Source: Bacteroidota bacterium | GTDB lineage: Bacteria > Bacteroidota > Bacteroidia > Chitinophagales > Chitinophagaceae | Length of the DNA stretch: 64,000 nucleotides | Direction of reading: 5' to 3' | NCBI GenBank assembly: GCA_018268035.1 | Contig: JAFDXI010000131.1 | Span: forward strand, 17,753-81,752 | In this document: positions 26,340-35,197 of the stretch, piece by piece | How the letters are laid out: each line of letters begins with the position of its first letter | How positions within the stretch are numbered: position 1 is the stretch's first letter | Translations under genes and position numbers: made by a program | Notes under the pieces: generated by a model | What the model was told of the DNA's origin: nothing | The model's database searches: none | Seen by the model: the letters and a program-made list of their open reading frames with translations, nothing else

Positions 26340-28139
26340 CTACATCCTCTCCGGAACCTTTATTCCCATTAGATGCATCCCGGTCTTAATAATATTTGCT
26401 GTTTGCCCTGCAATCTTTAAACGTAATTGTTTTTTCTCTTCTGTTTCTGCTGATGCAATTGAAAGTTCAGTGTAAAATGAACTGAATGATTTTGCAAGCT
26501 CATAAATGTATAAAGCAATTTTTGATGGGTCATTTAGTGCAGCAGCTTCTTCAATGACAGATGGAAACTGTTCTGCAAGGACAATAAGGTTTTTTTCAAG
26601 TGGGAGCAATTGGCTGTGTTGAATATTTTGTATTGTACTATCAGTATCTGAAAAAGATTCAACATTTGTTTTTCTCAGCACACTCTTAATTCTTGCATAA
26701 GTGTATTGAATGAATGGTCCTGTGAAACCATGAAAGTCTATACTTTCTTCCGGGTTGAAAATCATTTTTCTTTTCGGGTCCACCCGCAATAGGAAAAACT
26801 TCAAAGCGCCGAGCCCGATTGTTTCATACAATTCTTTTAACTCATCTGCAGTGAAATCTTTGACTTTGCCCAGCTCTTCAGTTTTTTGTTTTGCAATACT
26901 GACCATTTCTTCTACAATATCATCAGCGTCCACCACAGTTCCTTCCCTGCTTTTCATTTTACCACTCGGCAATTCCACCATGCCATAACTTAAATGATAA
27001 ATTGCATTTGCATAAGGCAGGCCTAATTTTTCACATATAAGTTTTAAAACTTTAAAATGATAGTTTTGCTCATCGCCCACCACATAGATGCTTTCATCAA
27101 TTTTGTATTCTTCATATTTATCAACAGCAAGGCCAATGTCCTGTGTAATATATACTGCTGTCCCGTCTTTACGGCGTACAATTTTTTTATCCAACCCATC
27201 ACCTGTAAGGTCAATCCAGACACTGCCATCATCATCTTTGTAGAACACACCTTTTTGCAAACCTCTTTCCACTAAATTTTTTCCGAGGATGTAGGTCTTG
27301 CTTTCATAATATATTTTATCGAAGTCTGCGTCAATGCGACGATACGTTGCATCAAAGCCTTCATAAACCCAACTGTTCATTGTTTCCCACAACTGAATTA
27401 CATCCGGTTTGCCTGCTTCCCAATCCACCAACATCTGCTGTGCTGCTTTCATTATCGGCGCTTCTTTTTCTGCTATTTCCTTACTGCTACCTTGCGATAT
27501 TAATTGCTCAACTTCTTCTTTATATGCATCATTAAACTTCACATAATAATCACCAACAAAGTGATCGCCTTTGGTATTTGTTGATTTTGGTGTGGCGCCA
27601 TTGGCAAACATTTTCCAGGCAAGCATGCTTTTGCAGATATGGATACCGCGGTCATTTACAATACAGGTTTTTATTACATCATTGCCGGTTTGCTTTGCCA
27701 TTTCTGCAGCGCTCCATCCTAAGAAAATATTTCTCAGGTGCCCCAGGTGCAGCGGTTTATTGGTATTGGGTGATGCGTATTCCACCATTATTTTTTTATG
27801 ACTGATTTCCTGCCTGCCAAAATTTTCATTGTTATAATTTTTCTGAAGGAAATCAATCCAGTAATTATCGCTGATAACAATGTTTAAAAATCCTTTTATC
27901 AGATTGTATGATTGAAAAATCCCTTTATGGTTTTCCACCAGGTATTTTCCCAATTCATTTCCCAATGCATCGGGTGATTTTTTTAAAGGTTTCAATAATG
28001 CAAATAATACTACAGTATAATCGCCTTCAAACTCTGGTTTGGTAAGGTTTACAGTTATTGCCGGCTCATCAATTGATGTGACATATAATGTCTCAATTGC
28101 CTGTTTTGTTTTTAGTTTAATGTCTTTTAATATGCTCAT
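26340..28139 (-). CDS. argS: Arginine--tRNA ligase
   Basis: 599-residue class I aminoacyl-tRNA synthetase that charges tRNA-Arg. The start at 28139 (MSILKDIKLKT) is chosen; 38 upstream in-frame codons would place a hydrophobic segment at the N-terminus and run through the promoter. The N-terminal Add-1 domain (1-100) is followed by the HIGH motif as HLGHLRN in NTNKPLHLGHLRN. The KMSKS-equivalent is GKMKSREGTVVDADD, and the C-terminal DALR anticodon-binding domain ends in MGIKVPERM, typical for the enzyme. The length is normal and the motifs complete. Confidence 0.97.
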   Translation of the reverse strand: MSILKDIKLKTKQAIETLYVTSIDEPAITVNLTKPEFEGDYTVVLFALLKPLKKSPDALGNELGKYLVENHKGIFQSYNLIKGFLNIVISDNYWIDFLQKNYNNENFGRQEISHKKIMVEYASPNTNKPLHLGHLRNIFLGWSAAEMAKQTGNDVIKTCIVNDRGIHICKSMLAWKMFANGATPKSTNTKGDHFVGDYYVKFNDAYKEEVEQLISQGSSKEIAEKEAPIMKAAQQMLVDWEAGKPDVIQLWETMNSWVYEGFDATYRRIDADFDKIYYESKTYILGKNLVERGLQKGVFYKDDDGSVWIDLTGDGLDKKIVRRKDGTAVYITQDIGLAVDKYEEYKIDESIYVVGDEQNYHFKVLKLICEKLGLPYANAIYHLSYGMVELPSGKMKSREGTVVDADDIVEEMVSIAKQKTEELGKVKDFTADELKELYETIGLGALKFFLLRVDPKRKMIFNPEESIDFHGFTGPFIQYTYARIKSVLRKTNVESFSDTDSTIQNIQHSQLLPLEKNLIVLAEQFPSVIEEAAALNDPSKIALYIYELAKSFSSFYTELSIASAETEEKKQLRLKIAGQTANIIKTGMHLMGIKVPERM

Positions 28140-28156
28140 AAAAATGAATAGGGCTG

Positions 28157-28164
28157 CAAAAATA
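28157..28164 (-). promoter_or_regulatory. -7 element of the argS promoter
   Basis: TATTTTTG on the minus strand, an exact TAnnTTTG match, 17 bp before the argS ATG. A clear -33 TTTG at standard spacing was not seen. Confidence 0.45.
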
Positions 28165-28245
28165 CAACTACAGGCTTGCAAAATCTTCCTTAAATATCCC
28201 GGCAGGAATACAGATGGTGTAATTACGGTTAACTTCGCAGCCGCT

Positions 28246-28773
28246 ATGCACAAACTGCACCTTTTTTTACGAAAGGCTATTTTAAAAATAGTTGATTTGT
28301 TTTACCCTTTGTTCAGGCGGTTTATGCCTTTACAAACATACAGGTATGCAGCTTGTGGTGGCGCCAATATGATCCTGGATATTGTTGTTTTCACTTATGT
28401 AAATACATATTTGTTGCAGCAACAAGTGGTTTATATTGGGCCGCTTGCATTCAAATCTTATGTGGTAGCTTTTGTTGTTTCGTTTTGCCTCACATTCCCT
28501 GTGGGTTTTTATTTAAGCCGGTATGTGGTGTGGCAGGAAACCGAAACTAAAAAGAGAATCCAGGCTTTCAGGTATTTTATTATTGTTGCAGCCTGTATTG
28601 GTTTAAACTATATCCTCTTAAATTTCTTTATACTTGAGTTGCATTGGTGGCCACTTGTCTCCAAACTGGTAACAACTGTTTTTGTTGTCTTGTTTAGTTA
28701 TATAACTCAAAGAAATTTTTCTTTCAGGGCAGTGAAACCAAAAAAAAATGCATCACCTGAAAATGAATCTTAG
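28246..28773 (+). CDS. GtrA-like membrane protein
   Basis: 175 residues from the ATG at 28246. The longer open frame upstream reads backwards through argS and lacks membrane-protein character. Four hydrophobic segments (YAACGGANMILDIVVFTYVN, SYVVAFVVSFCLTFPVGFYL, FRYFIIVAACIGLNYILLNF and LVTTVFVVLFSYITQRNFSF) match the GtrA fold, whose members help move lipid-linked sugars or modify surface polysaccharides. The N-terminal PLQTYRYAACGG and C-terminal SYITQRNFSF are family landmarks. It is divergent from argS, with TAACTTCG (28230-28237) only 8 bp before the start. Confidence 0.85.
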   Translation: MHKLHLFLRKAILKIVDLFYPLFRRFMPLQTYRYAACGGANMILDIVVFTYVNTYLLQQQVVYIGPLAFKSYVVAFVVSFCLTFPVGFYLSRYVVWQETETKKRIQAFRYFIIVAACIGLNYILLNFFILELHWWPLVSKLVTTVFVVLFSYITQRNFSFRAVKPKKNASPENES

Positions 28774-28899
28774 ACTTTCTGTAATTAGCGCCAATATTTG
28801 ATGAGAAATATTGCAAAATAAAAAGTAAATACTTCTGTTGTCATTTTGTTTTTCATGCTTAATTTTTTTCTGGTAAAATTATCTTTAACCAGATAAGAT

Positions 28900-29460
28900 T
28901 TATTTTTTCCAGTCAGACGCTAATAAAGAATAAATATGTGAGTCAAGAAAAACGCTATTAAAAAAATAGTTTTCTCTAAATTTTGCTTCGAGTAGAAATT
29001 TATTTTTTTCTAAAATTTTTGCTGAAGCAATATTCAGCGGATTGATATTCGCTTCCACTGAGTGTAAATGCATAGTATTAAATCCATAATCAAGCACAAC
29101 TTCAATAGCTTCCTGCATCAACCCCTGCCTTTGAAAATCCGGATGCAGCATATAACCAATTTCAGCCCTGTAATTTTCTTTTTGCATTCTCCAGAAACCG
29201 ATAGCACCGATGAGTTTGTTGTCATTTTTTAAAGTGATACCCCAGGAGATACCTTCATTTTTTTCCAATGCAGCAGTTATAGTTTGAATATGTTGCAAAG
29301 CTTCCGGTTTTGTTTTTGCAGGGGGCCTGTCAATATATTTCATAACAACTTCATTGGAGCGGAGCTGCCATATTTCCATTATATCATCATCAGTTATTTT
29401 ACGAAGTGATAACCTCCCGGTTTTCAAAACAGGAAAAGGATGAAAATTTACCTCCAGCAT
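28900..29460 (-). CDS. GNAT-family N-acetyltransferase (RimJ/RimL type)
   Basis: 186 residues. It begins LKTGRLSLRKITDDDIMEIW, the RimJ/RimL-type N-terminus. The acetyl-CoA site is in EIGYMLHPDFQRQGLMQEAI (the RxxG/A loop as QRQGLM), and EANINPLNIASAKILEKNKF is the conserved final helix. Such enzymes acetylate protein N-termini or small molecules; the substrate here is unknown. It is monocistronic. Confidence 0.88.
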   Translation of the reverse strand: MLEVNFHPFPVLKTGRLSLRKITDDDIMEIWQLRSNEVVMKYIDRPPAKTKPEALQHIQTITAALEKNEGISWGITLKNDNKLIGAIGFWRMQKENYRAEIGYMLHPDFQRQGLMQEAIEVVLDYGFNTMHLHSVEANINPLNIASAKILEKNKFLLEAKFRENYFFNSVFLDSHIYSLLASDWKK

Positions 29461-29737
29461 ATTCTTTGATTAAGTTGTGCAAAATAGATATTTGTTTGCA
29501 TTAAGCTGGCGTTAAAAACTTTTTGAACAATGAATGTTGTTAGTGTAAAATTTTTGAAACTGCATGTATTGATTCACTAAAGCCTTGTAATAATTACCTT
29601 CACGTAAAAAAGTAAAGACAAAATATTATTAATGATAAAATTTTGGATGTGTTTTTCATAAGAGGTTAAATATTTTTTTGAAACATGCACCTATAAATTT
29701 TGAAACGAATAGAGTATAGTAAAATAAAAAGATAAAC

Positions 29738-30901
29738 ATGGATTTTGATTTTGATAAAGTAATCCCAAGGCAAAACACCAACTCTGTGAAATGGGATTTG
29801 TCAGCAGATAAAAATGTTTTACCGATGTGGGTTGCTGATATGGATTTTGCCACTGCACCTGCTATCACAGAAGCCCTTGCAATGCGGGTGTCTCACGGGA
29901 TATTTGGATATACAATTACTCCTCCTACATTTTATGATGCTATAATCAGTTGGTGGCAATCAAGACATGCTTTCCCATTGCAAAAAGATTGGTTAATGCC
30001 TGTGCCGGGCGTATTGCCTGCATTATCTGTTATCATCAGGGCATTTGCAAAACAAGGTGATAAAATTATTGTTCAGTCGCCTGTGTATAACCACTTTTTT
30101 ATTTCCATACAAAACTGCGGATGTGAGGCATTATGTAATAACCTTGTTTATGCCAATGGAAATTATTCAATGGATTTTGATGATCTCGAACAAAAAGCTG
30201 CAGACTCATCAGTAAAATTGATGTTGTTGTGCAATCCACATAATCCTGTTGGAAGAGTTTGGACTAAAGATGAATTATTAAAAGTGAAAGAAATCTGCAC
30301 TCGGCACAATGTTTTAGTAATTTCTGATGAGATACATAGTGATATCGTATATGATGGTTTTAAACATATTCCTTTTGCGTCGCTTGATGAAAGTGCAACC
30401 AAGCATTCTATAACCTGTGCATCACCCAGCAAAACATTTAATCTTGCCGGCATACAGTCTGCATATATGATTTGTGCAAATGAAGATATCCGCAAAAAAC
30501 TGGAATTAATTTTAAATGAACAAGACACTATTTTCCTTAATGCTTTTTCAGCAGAGGCATTGATAGCAGCTTATCGTCACGGGGTAGAATGGATGAATGA
30601 ATTGAAACAATACTTATATGCCAATTATATTTTTCTCCTGGATTTTATTTCCCGTGAATTGCCGCAAATAAAAATTCTTCCATTGCAGGCAACCTATCTC
30701 GTTTGGATTGAGTGCAAAGCCTTGCATAAAACATCAGATGATATAGCTAATGCTTTATTGCAAAAGCACCAGTTGTGGGTAAACTCAGGTACGTTGTATG
30801 GTGCCAATGGTGAAGGATTTATCAGGTTAAATATTGCAACACCCCGTGTATTGTTGGAAAAAGGTTTGAATAAGCTGAAAGATTTTGTAAATAGTCAATA
30901 A
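29738..30901 (+). CDS. MalY/PatB-family PLP-dependent cystathionine beta-lyase / C-S lyase
   Basis: 387-residue fold-type I PLP enzyme. The N-terminus RQNTNSVKWD and LPMWVADMDFATAPAI are diagnostic of PatB/MalY. The PLP lysine is K232 in ASPSKTFNLAGIQSAYM. CNPHNPVGRVWTKDEL and VISDEIHSDIVYDG carry the cofactor-contacting residues. Members cleave cystathionine or other cysteine S-conjugates to thiol, pyruvate and ammonia. The length is standard. A 277-bp AT-rich spacer precedes it, with no clear promoter element at good spacing. Confidence 0.93.
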   Translation: MDFDFDKVIPRQNTNSVKWDLSADKNVLPMWVADMDFATAPAITEALAMRVSHGIFGYTITPPTFYDAIISWWQSRHAFPLQKDWLMPVPGVLPALSVIIRAFAKQGDKIIVQSPVYNHFFISIQNCGCEALCNNLVYANGNYSMDFDDLEQKAADSSVKLMLLCNPHNPVGRVWTKDELLKVKEICTRHNVLVISDEIHSDIVYDGFKHIPFASLDESATKHSITCASPSKTFNLAGIQSAYMICANEDIRKKLELILNEQDTIFLNAFSAEALIAAYRHGVEWMNELKQYLYANYIFLLDFISRELPQIKILPLQATYLVWIECKALHKTSDDIANALLQKHQLWVNSGTLYGANGEGFIRLNIATPRVLLEKGLNKLKDFVNSQ

Positions 30902-31035
30902 TAAGAAAAGGCGAGAATATGTTGGTGATTTCTTCCATTAAAGACTTTCAATTACAGTAAAAATTCGCCCTAACTTAGTTGGGTTGATTTGGAAATAGTA
31001 AATCTCATATTGTAAATGCGTCAATACCAAAAACG

Positions 31036-31800
31036 TTACCTCGCCATCCATCCGCCATCCACACACAGTATCGTGCCATTTACATAATCAGATGCCGGTG
31101 AAGCAAGAAATACAACAGGCCCTTTCATATCATCTGGGTTGCCCCACCTGCCAATAGGTATGCGCTCTATAATTGACTGATTTCTTACGGGGTCATTTCT
31201 CAAAGCCTCAGTATTGTTAGTAGCAATATAACCTGGTGCAATGCCATTGACACAAACACCTTTGCTGCCCCATTCATTCGCCAATGCACGCACCAGGCCT
31301 GCAACTGCTGATTTACTTGCAGTATAGCCGGGCACGTTGATGCCACCCTGGAAACTCAATAATGAACAGGTGAAAATTATTTTTCCGCCGCCATTTTCAA
31401 TCATCTGTTTCCCTATTTCGCGTGCAAGGATGAATTGTGCATTGAGATTAATAGAAATTATTTTGTCCCAATATTCATCAGGATGTTCTGCTGCAGGTTT
31501 GCGTAAAATAGCGCCGGCATTATTGATGAGTATATCAATTTTTTTGTGCTCATTAATTATTGTTGTGATAAATGCATACAGCTCTTCCCTGTTTGAAAAA
31601 TCCAGTTTGTGTTGAAAAAATTTGTGACCGGTTTTTTCTATTGCTTCTCTTGTTGCATCCATATTTCCTGTATGCGCAGTTCCGATTATATCAGCGCCGG
31701 CATCAGCTAATGCAATCGCCATTGTTTTACCAATACCAGTATCACATCCTGTAACAACAGCGAGTTTCCCGGCCAACTGAAATTGTTGTAAAATATGCAT
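31036..31800 (-). CDS. kduD: 2-dehydro-3-deoxy-D-gluconate 5-dehydrogenase (KduD), SDR family
   Basis: 254-residue NAD-dependent short-chain dehydrogenase that reduces 2,5-diketo-3-deoxygluconate to 2-keto-3-deoxygluconate. The nucleotide motif is VTGCDTGIGKTMA, the NNAG motif LINNAGAI is present, and the catalytic Y159-TAS-K163 lies in VPGYTASKSAVAG; the C-terminus VNGTILCVDGGWMAR is typical of KduD. It is the last gene of the GH88-to-KduD operon, 15 bp after the DUF4861 gene. KduI, which supplies its substrate, is two genes upstream. Confidence 0.9.
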   Translation of the reverse strand: MHILQQFQLAGKLAVVTGCDTGIGKTMAIALADAGADIIGTAHTGNMDATREAIEKTGHKFFQHKLDFSNREELYAFITTIINEHKKIDILINNAGAILRKPAAEHPDEYWDKIISINLNAQFILAREIGKQMIENGGGKIIFTCSLLSFQGGINVPGYTASKSAVAGLVRALANEWGSKGVCVNGIAPGYIATNNTEALRNDPVRNQSIIERIPIGRWGNPDDMKGPVVFLASPASDYVNGTILCVDGGWMAR

Positions 31801-31815
31801 TTGAAATATTTGATC

Positions 31816-32961
31816 TTATTGTATTGAAATAATGAGCGGATGTTGTAAACAATTTTGAAAATTATTTAAATATTGAAACCACACTGCAGCAGATGTTATC
31901 TTTCCAGCTTTATCCCAACAAGCGCCCTGGTAATAAGTAAACTCACTATTAAAAGAAATTGTTGTTGCTGCAAGTAAATGCACTTTATCAACCTGCATTT
32001 GAATGCCAGGAATATCTCCTTTGCCTGAGCTGTTTTCTATTGCACATCCCACACCAGTCGTGCCATCATCTCCATGTTGAGGTTCCCAGTAAGCCAATAT
32101 TCCTTCCTTTTCATCAAGCAACATTTCTCCTGCCTCATTTCTTTTTGCAATGCCTATCGCAACTGGCATTGGAAGATTGTCATTTACTTCGTAACTCACT
32201 TCCCATTTGTTCAATTGCGAACCTGCATCAATCGAAATTGTCTTGGTGCATTTTACTATTCTTCCTGCTACATTCCATTCATCATAACTCAGTTGAAATG
32301 TTGAACGCAATGGACCATTATCCAATATTTTCCAGTGCCTGTAATTTTTAGGATACCAGATTGTATCATTGATGAAAGGTGCAACATCACCTGCGCCAAG
32401 CGTTAAGCCTACATGATAATAATCCAATCCATCACCATGGTCTATGTGGTATTCACCAAGTTTGTATCTTTTGTTGAGTATCAAACTATCGGTTCTCTTC
32501 ACCCACACATCTACGCCGTAAGCCATTTCTTCTGGTGAGTTTTCCAACGCTTTTCCATACATGCGAAATGCAATACGGTCATTTTCCCAGGCAAAGTCAT
32601 CTTTGCGTTCCGGTACATACCTGCTATATGTTTTTGCTGCAACTGGTTGTGGTTTCCCTTTAACCAATGCTAATTTTACCGTTGCATTGGCATCAATATT
32701 TACCTGTACCAACAGATTTTGAATTTGTGAACTGCCTTTAGATTCTAACTGGTAGGGTAGTACTTTTTTTGTTGTTGCATTAATTATTTTAAAATTTTCA
32801 TTTTCTGCAAAAGGAAAATCATGAATGACTTTATTCCAGGGAATAGAAACCAATTCTTTCCGTTGAATGGTCAATGGATTAGTAACATTAATTGTTTTTT
32901 GTTGTGCTATCACTGCATTAATGCAACAGGTTAATATAAAACAAAGCAATATTTTCTGCAT
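31816..32961 (-). CDS. DUF4861 secreted protein of a uronate-degradation operon
   Basis: 381 residues with a signal peptide (MQKILLCFILTCCINAVIAQ). The mature protein is beta-rich: it opens with VTNPLTIQRKELVSIPW, has WENDRIAFRMYG, VDVWVKRTDSLILN and DHGDGLDYYHVGLTLG, then KWEVSYEVNDNLPMPVAIGI. These are hallmarks of DUF4861, a family found beside unsaturated-uronyl hydrolases and KduI/KduD in pectin-type loci, with unknown chemistry. The fold resembles sugar-binding super-sandwich domains. It lies between kduI (46 bp) and kduD (15 bp). Confidence 0.88.
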   Translation of the reverse strand: MQKILLCFILTCCINAVIAQQKTINVTNPLTIQRKELVSIPWNKVIHDFPFAENENFKIINATTKKVLPYQLESKGSSQIQNLLVQVNIDANATVKLALVKGKPQPVAAKTYSRYVPERKDDFAWENDRIAFRMYGKALENSPEEMAYGVDVWVKRTDSLILNKRYKLGEYHIDHGDGLDYYHVGLTLGAGDVAPFINDTIWYPKNYRHWKILDNGPLRSTFQLSYDEWNVAGRIVKCTKTISIDAGSQLNKWEVSYEVNDNLPMPVAIGIAKRNEAGEMLLDEKEGILAYWEPQHGDDGTTGVGCAIENSSGKGDIPGIQMQVDKVHLLAATTISFNSEFTYYQGACWDKAGKITSAAVWFQYLNNFQNCLQHPLIISIQ

Positions 32962-33007
32962 GACAATTTTTTTTCAACATCAATTTTTTAAAACCAGCAA
33001 TGGGATT

Positions 33008-33850
33008 TTATCTCAACTCATTTATTGCGCATTTATCCATATCATCATAATCAAGATTTTCACCAGCCATACCCCAGATAAAGCTATAGTTGGATGTGCC
33101 AGCGCCGGCATGAATGCTCCAGTTAGGAGATATCACTGCCTGCTCATTTTGCAACCAGATATGACGTGTTTCATCAGTGGTTCCCATGAAGTGGCAAACA
33201 CTCTGTGATTCCTGTATTTCAAAATAAAAATATACTTCCATCCTGCGATCATGCGTATGTGGTGGCATAGTGTTCCATACACTACCTGATTTTAATTCAG
33301 TCAAACCAATTTGTAACTGGCAAATGGGTAACACCTGCGAAACGATAAGTTTATTGATTACCCTGTGGTTGGCTGTTGCAACAGAACCTGTTTCAACAAC
33401 AATAATATCATTCTTAGAAATTTTTTTTGATGGATAGGTATGGTGTGCAGGAGCAGAGTTGAGATAAAATTTTGCAGGATGACCAGCATTAATAGAATGA
33501 AATCTTATTTCTTTTGTTCCTTTGCTTATATATAATGCCTCCTTAAAATCCAGGTCATAGTCAATGCTATCAGCAGTTACTTTTCCTTTACCTCCAACAT
33601 TTATGATGCCAAGTTCCCTTCGTTCGAGGAAATAATTTGCTTTTAAAGCATCGGGCGTTGCCAATGTCAATGCTTCTGTTAACGGCATAGCACCACCTGC
33701 AATAAACCTGTCAAAGTAGGAGAGGGTTAAGTAAATGGAATCTGATTCAAATAATTTTTCAATAAGGAACGCTTTGCGTAATTGCGAAGTATCCATTTTC
33801 ATTACTTCTTCCGGGCTAAAGGCATAGCGGCTTTCAAAATGTAGTTTCAT
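33008..33850 (-). CDS. kduI: 5-dehydro-4-deoxy-D-glucuronate isomerase (KduI)
   Basis: 280-residue cupin isomerase that turns 5-keto-4-deoxyuronate into 2,5-diketo-3-deoxygluconate. The zinc-site region NTMPPHTHDRRMEVYFYFEI has the HxH and glutamate ligands, with the last histidine in SPNWSIHAGAGTSNY; the C-terminus WGMAGENLDYDDMD is the family signature. KTRKAFLIEKLF-like N-terminal residues (SQLRKAFLIEKLFESD) are also typical. Length is normal. It acts between the GH88 and KduD encoded in the same operon. Confidence 0.95.
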   Translation of the reverse strand: MKLHFESRYAFSPEEVMKMDTSQLRKAFLIEKLFESDSIYLTLSYFDRFIAGGAMPLTEALTLATPDALKANYFLERRELGIINVGGKGKVTADSIDYDLDFKEALYISKGTKEIRFHSINAGHPAKFYLNSAPAHHTYPSKKISKNDIIVVETGSVATANHRVINKLIVSQVLPICQLQIGLTELKSGSVWNTMPPHTHDRRMEVYFYFEIQESQSVCHFMGTTDETRHIWLQNEQAVISPNWSIHAGAGTSNYSFIWGMAGENLDYDDMDKCAINELR

Positions 33851-33887
33851 CTTTATCTGTTTAATTTACAAAATTTCATGTTGATTG

Positions 33888-35165
33888 CTAATACTCCACT
33901 TTATAATCTTTTCTGATTTCCTGCCCATTCCATGCTTTTTTGCTTGTCCAGTCTGCAGGCGGGTCCGCCCAGAACCTGTTAGTTGCAGGCAGGCCAAGCG
34001 CCAGGAAACCCAGTGTTGCCATGTATAAACTTCCTGTGGAAGTATAAGTATCTGCAACCTCAGGTTGATGGCCGTTGAAGCCCAACACCAGCCATCCGTT
34101 GCTATCGAAATTCTCGTTCCCTTCAAACATATTCTTAAACACTTTGGTTAACGCACATCGTACTTGCGCTGGCTGAATATAAGTGGGCAATTTCTCCATT
34201 AAAGCTACCTGGGATAAAGTTTGAAAAACAGCCGTACGATAGGTGATGGAGCGGCCAATAACAGGATAAGTACCTTCTGGTGAAATTATCCTTTCAGAAT
34301 ATTCTGCATGCCTGACCATCCTTTTGACTGCTTCATCATATTCATTCTGTGCTACCATTTTTTTATCCAGCAAAACTTTCAGCATATCCACCAACATAGG
34401 ATTAATAACATAATCGTTGTAATAATCCATACTGAATTTTGGGCCGTCACTATACCAGCCATCACCCACATACCACTCACTGATTTTATTGCGGGCAAAA
34501 TTTATCCTTGCCGGGTCATACACTTCGCCAATACTCAATAGGAAAGTTTCAGTGATACCTGCAAATAATAACCAGTTATTATAAGCTGCACTGCGATTGC
34601 GCAATGACTTGAATTCAACAATCAATCTCGATTGAGTAGTGCTGTCAAGTGGATGCCACAAAGCATCGGGTGCACGTAAAAAGGCATCAGCTAAAAATGC
34701 AGCATCAACTATCGGTTGTGATTCTGTTCTGAAGTTGAGATAATCGGGGCTATTTGGGTCAACGGCGTTTTTTAATCCTTTGATGATTTCTAATTTGAGC
34801 TGGCTACGCAATTTTCCCTCAGGTGTATTATCATCAGGCAAGGCCAACCAGGGTGCTAATCCATCAAGCGTTCTGCCAACTGCTTCAAGGTGTGTTACTT
34901 TTTTATAAAAATCAGGCTTCATTCCTGGTGGAACTTCTACCGGCATATTTTTTCTTAGTGTGCCTTCTGCAAGGTTATGAATTACAGGATAAGAAATTTT
35001 ATATAAAGTGTTCACCCAAAACTCCCTGTCCGGCAAACCTGTTGTAGCTGAATTTTTTTCCTCTTGATTTTTTTGTGCAAAAGTTTTTGTTGAGCAAAGT
35101 ACAGACAGAAAACAACAGGTGCAACAAATAAATAAGTGTTTCAACATGCTAATAATTTTTTTCAT
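33888..35165 (-). CDS. DUF2264 secreted protein (putative polysaccharide-locus hydrolase)
   Basis: 425 residues from the ATG at 35165, which gives a signal peptide with several cysteines (MKKIISMLKHLFICCTCC...FAQ). The mature part matches DUF2264: LEAVGRTLDGLAPWLALPDD, WLLFAGITETFLL, WYVGDGWYSDGPKFSMDYYN and RSITYRTAVFQTLSQVAL. It should have an (alpha/alpha)6-barrel character like GH88/GH105 enzymes, but the activity is unknown. The gene follows GH88 after 32 bp and precedes kduI by 37 bp. Confidence 0.88.
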   Translation of the reverse strand: MKKIISMLKHLFICCTCCFLSVLCSTKTFAQKNQEEKNSATTGLPDREFWVNTLYKISYPVIHNLAEGTLRKNMPVEVPPGMKPDFYKKVTHLEAVGRTLDGLAPWLALPDDNTPEGKLRSQLKLEIIKGLKNAVDPNSPDYLNFRTESQPIVDAAFLADAFLRAPDALWHPLDSTTQSRLIVEFKSLRNRSAAYNNWLLFAGITETFLLSIGEVYDPARINFARNKISEWYVGDGWYSDGPKFSMDYYNDYVINPMLVDMLKVLLDKKMVAQNEYDEAVKRMVRHAEYSERIISPEGTYPVIGRSITYRTAVFQTLSQVALMEKLPTYIQPAQVRCALTKVFKNMFEGNENFDSNGWLVLGFNGHQPEVADTYTSTGSLYMATLGFLALGLPATNRFWADPPADWTSKKAWNGQEIRKDYKVEY

Positions 35166-35197
35166 CAAATCGGTGTGGCTGCAAAACAGATACAATT

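Noticed and set aside
28039..28246. N-terminal extension of the GtrA-like protein
   Set aside because: It lies antisense to the argS start and has no membrane-protein character; the ATG at 28246 fits the family.
28139..28253. N-terminal extension of ArgS
   Set aside because: The extra 38 codons include a hydrophobic stretch not found in ArgS and would run through the TATTTTTG promoter element.
30902..31035. AGGCGA...TCGCCCT as a terminator after the PatB-like gene
   Set aside because: The arms are imperfect and about 60 nt apart, with no T tract.
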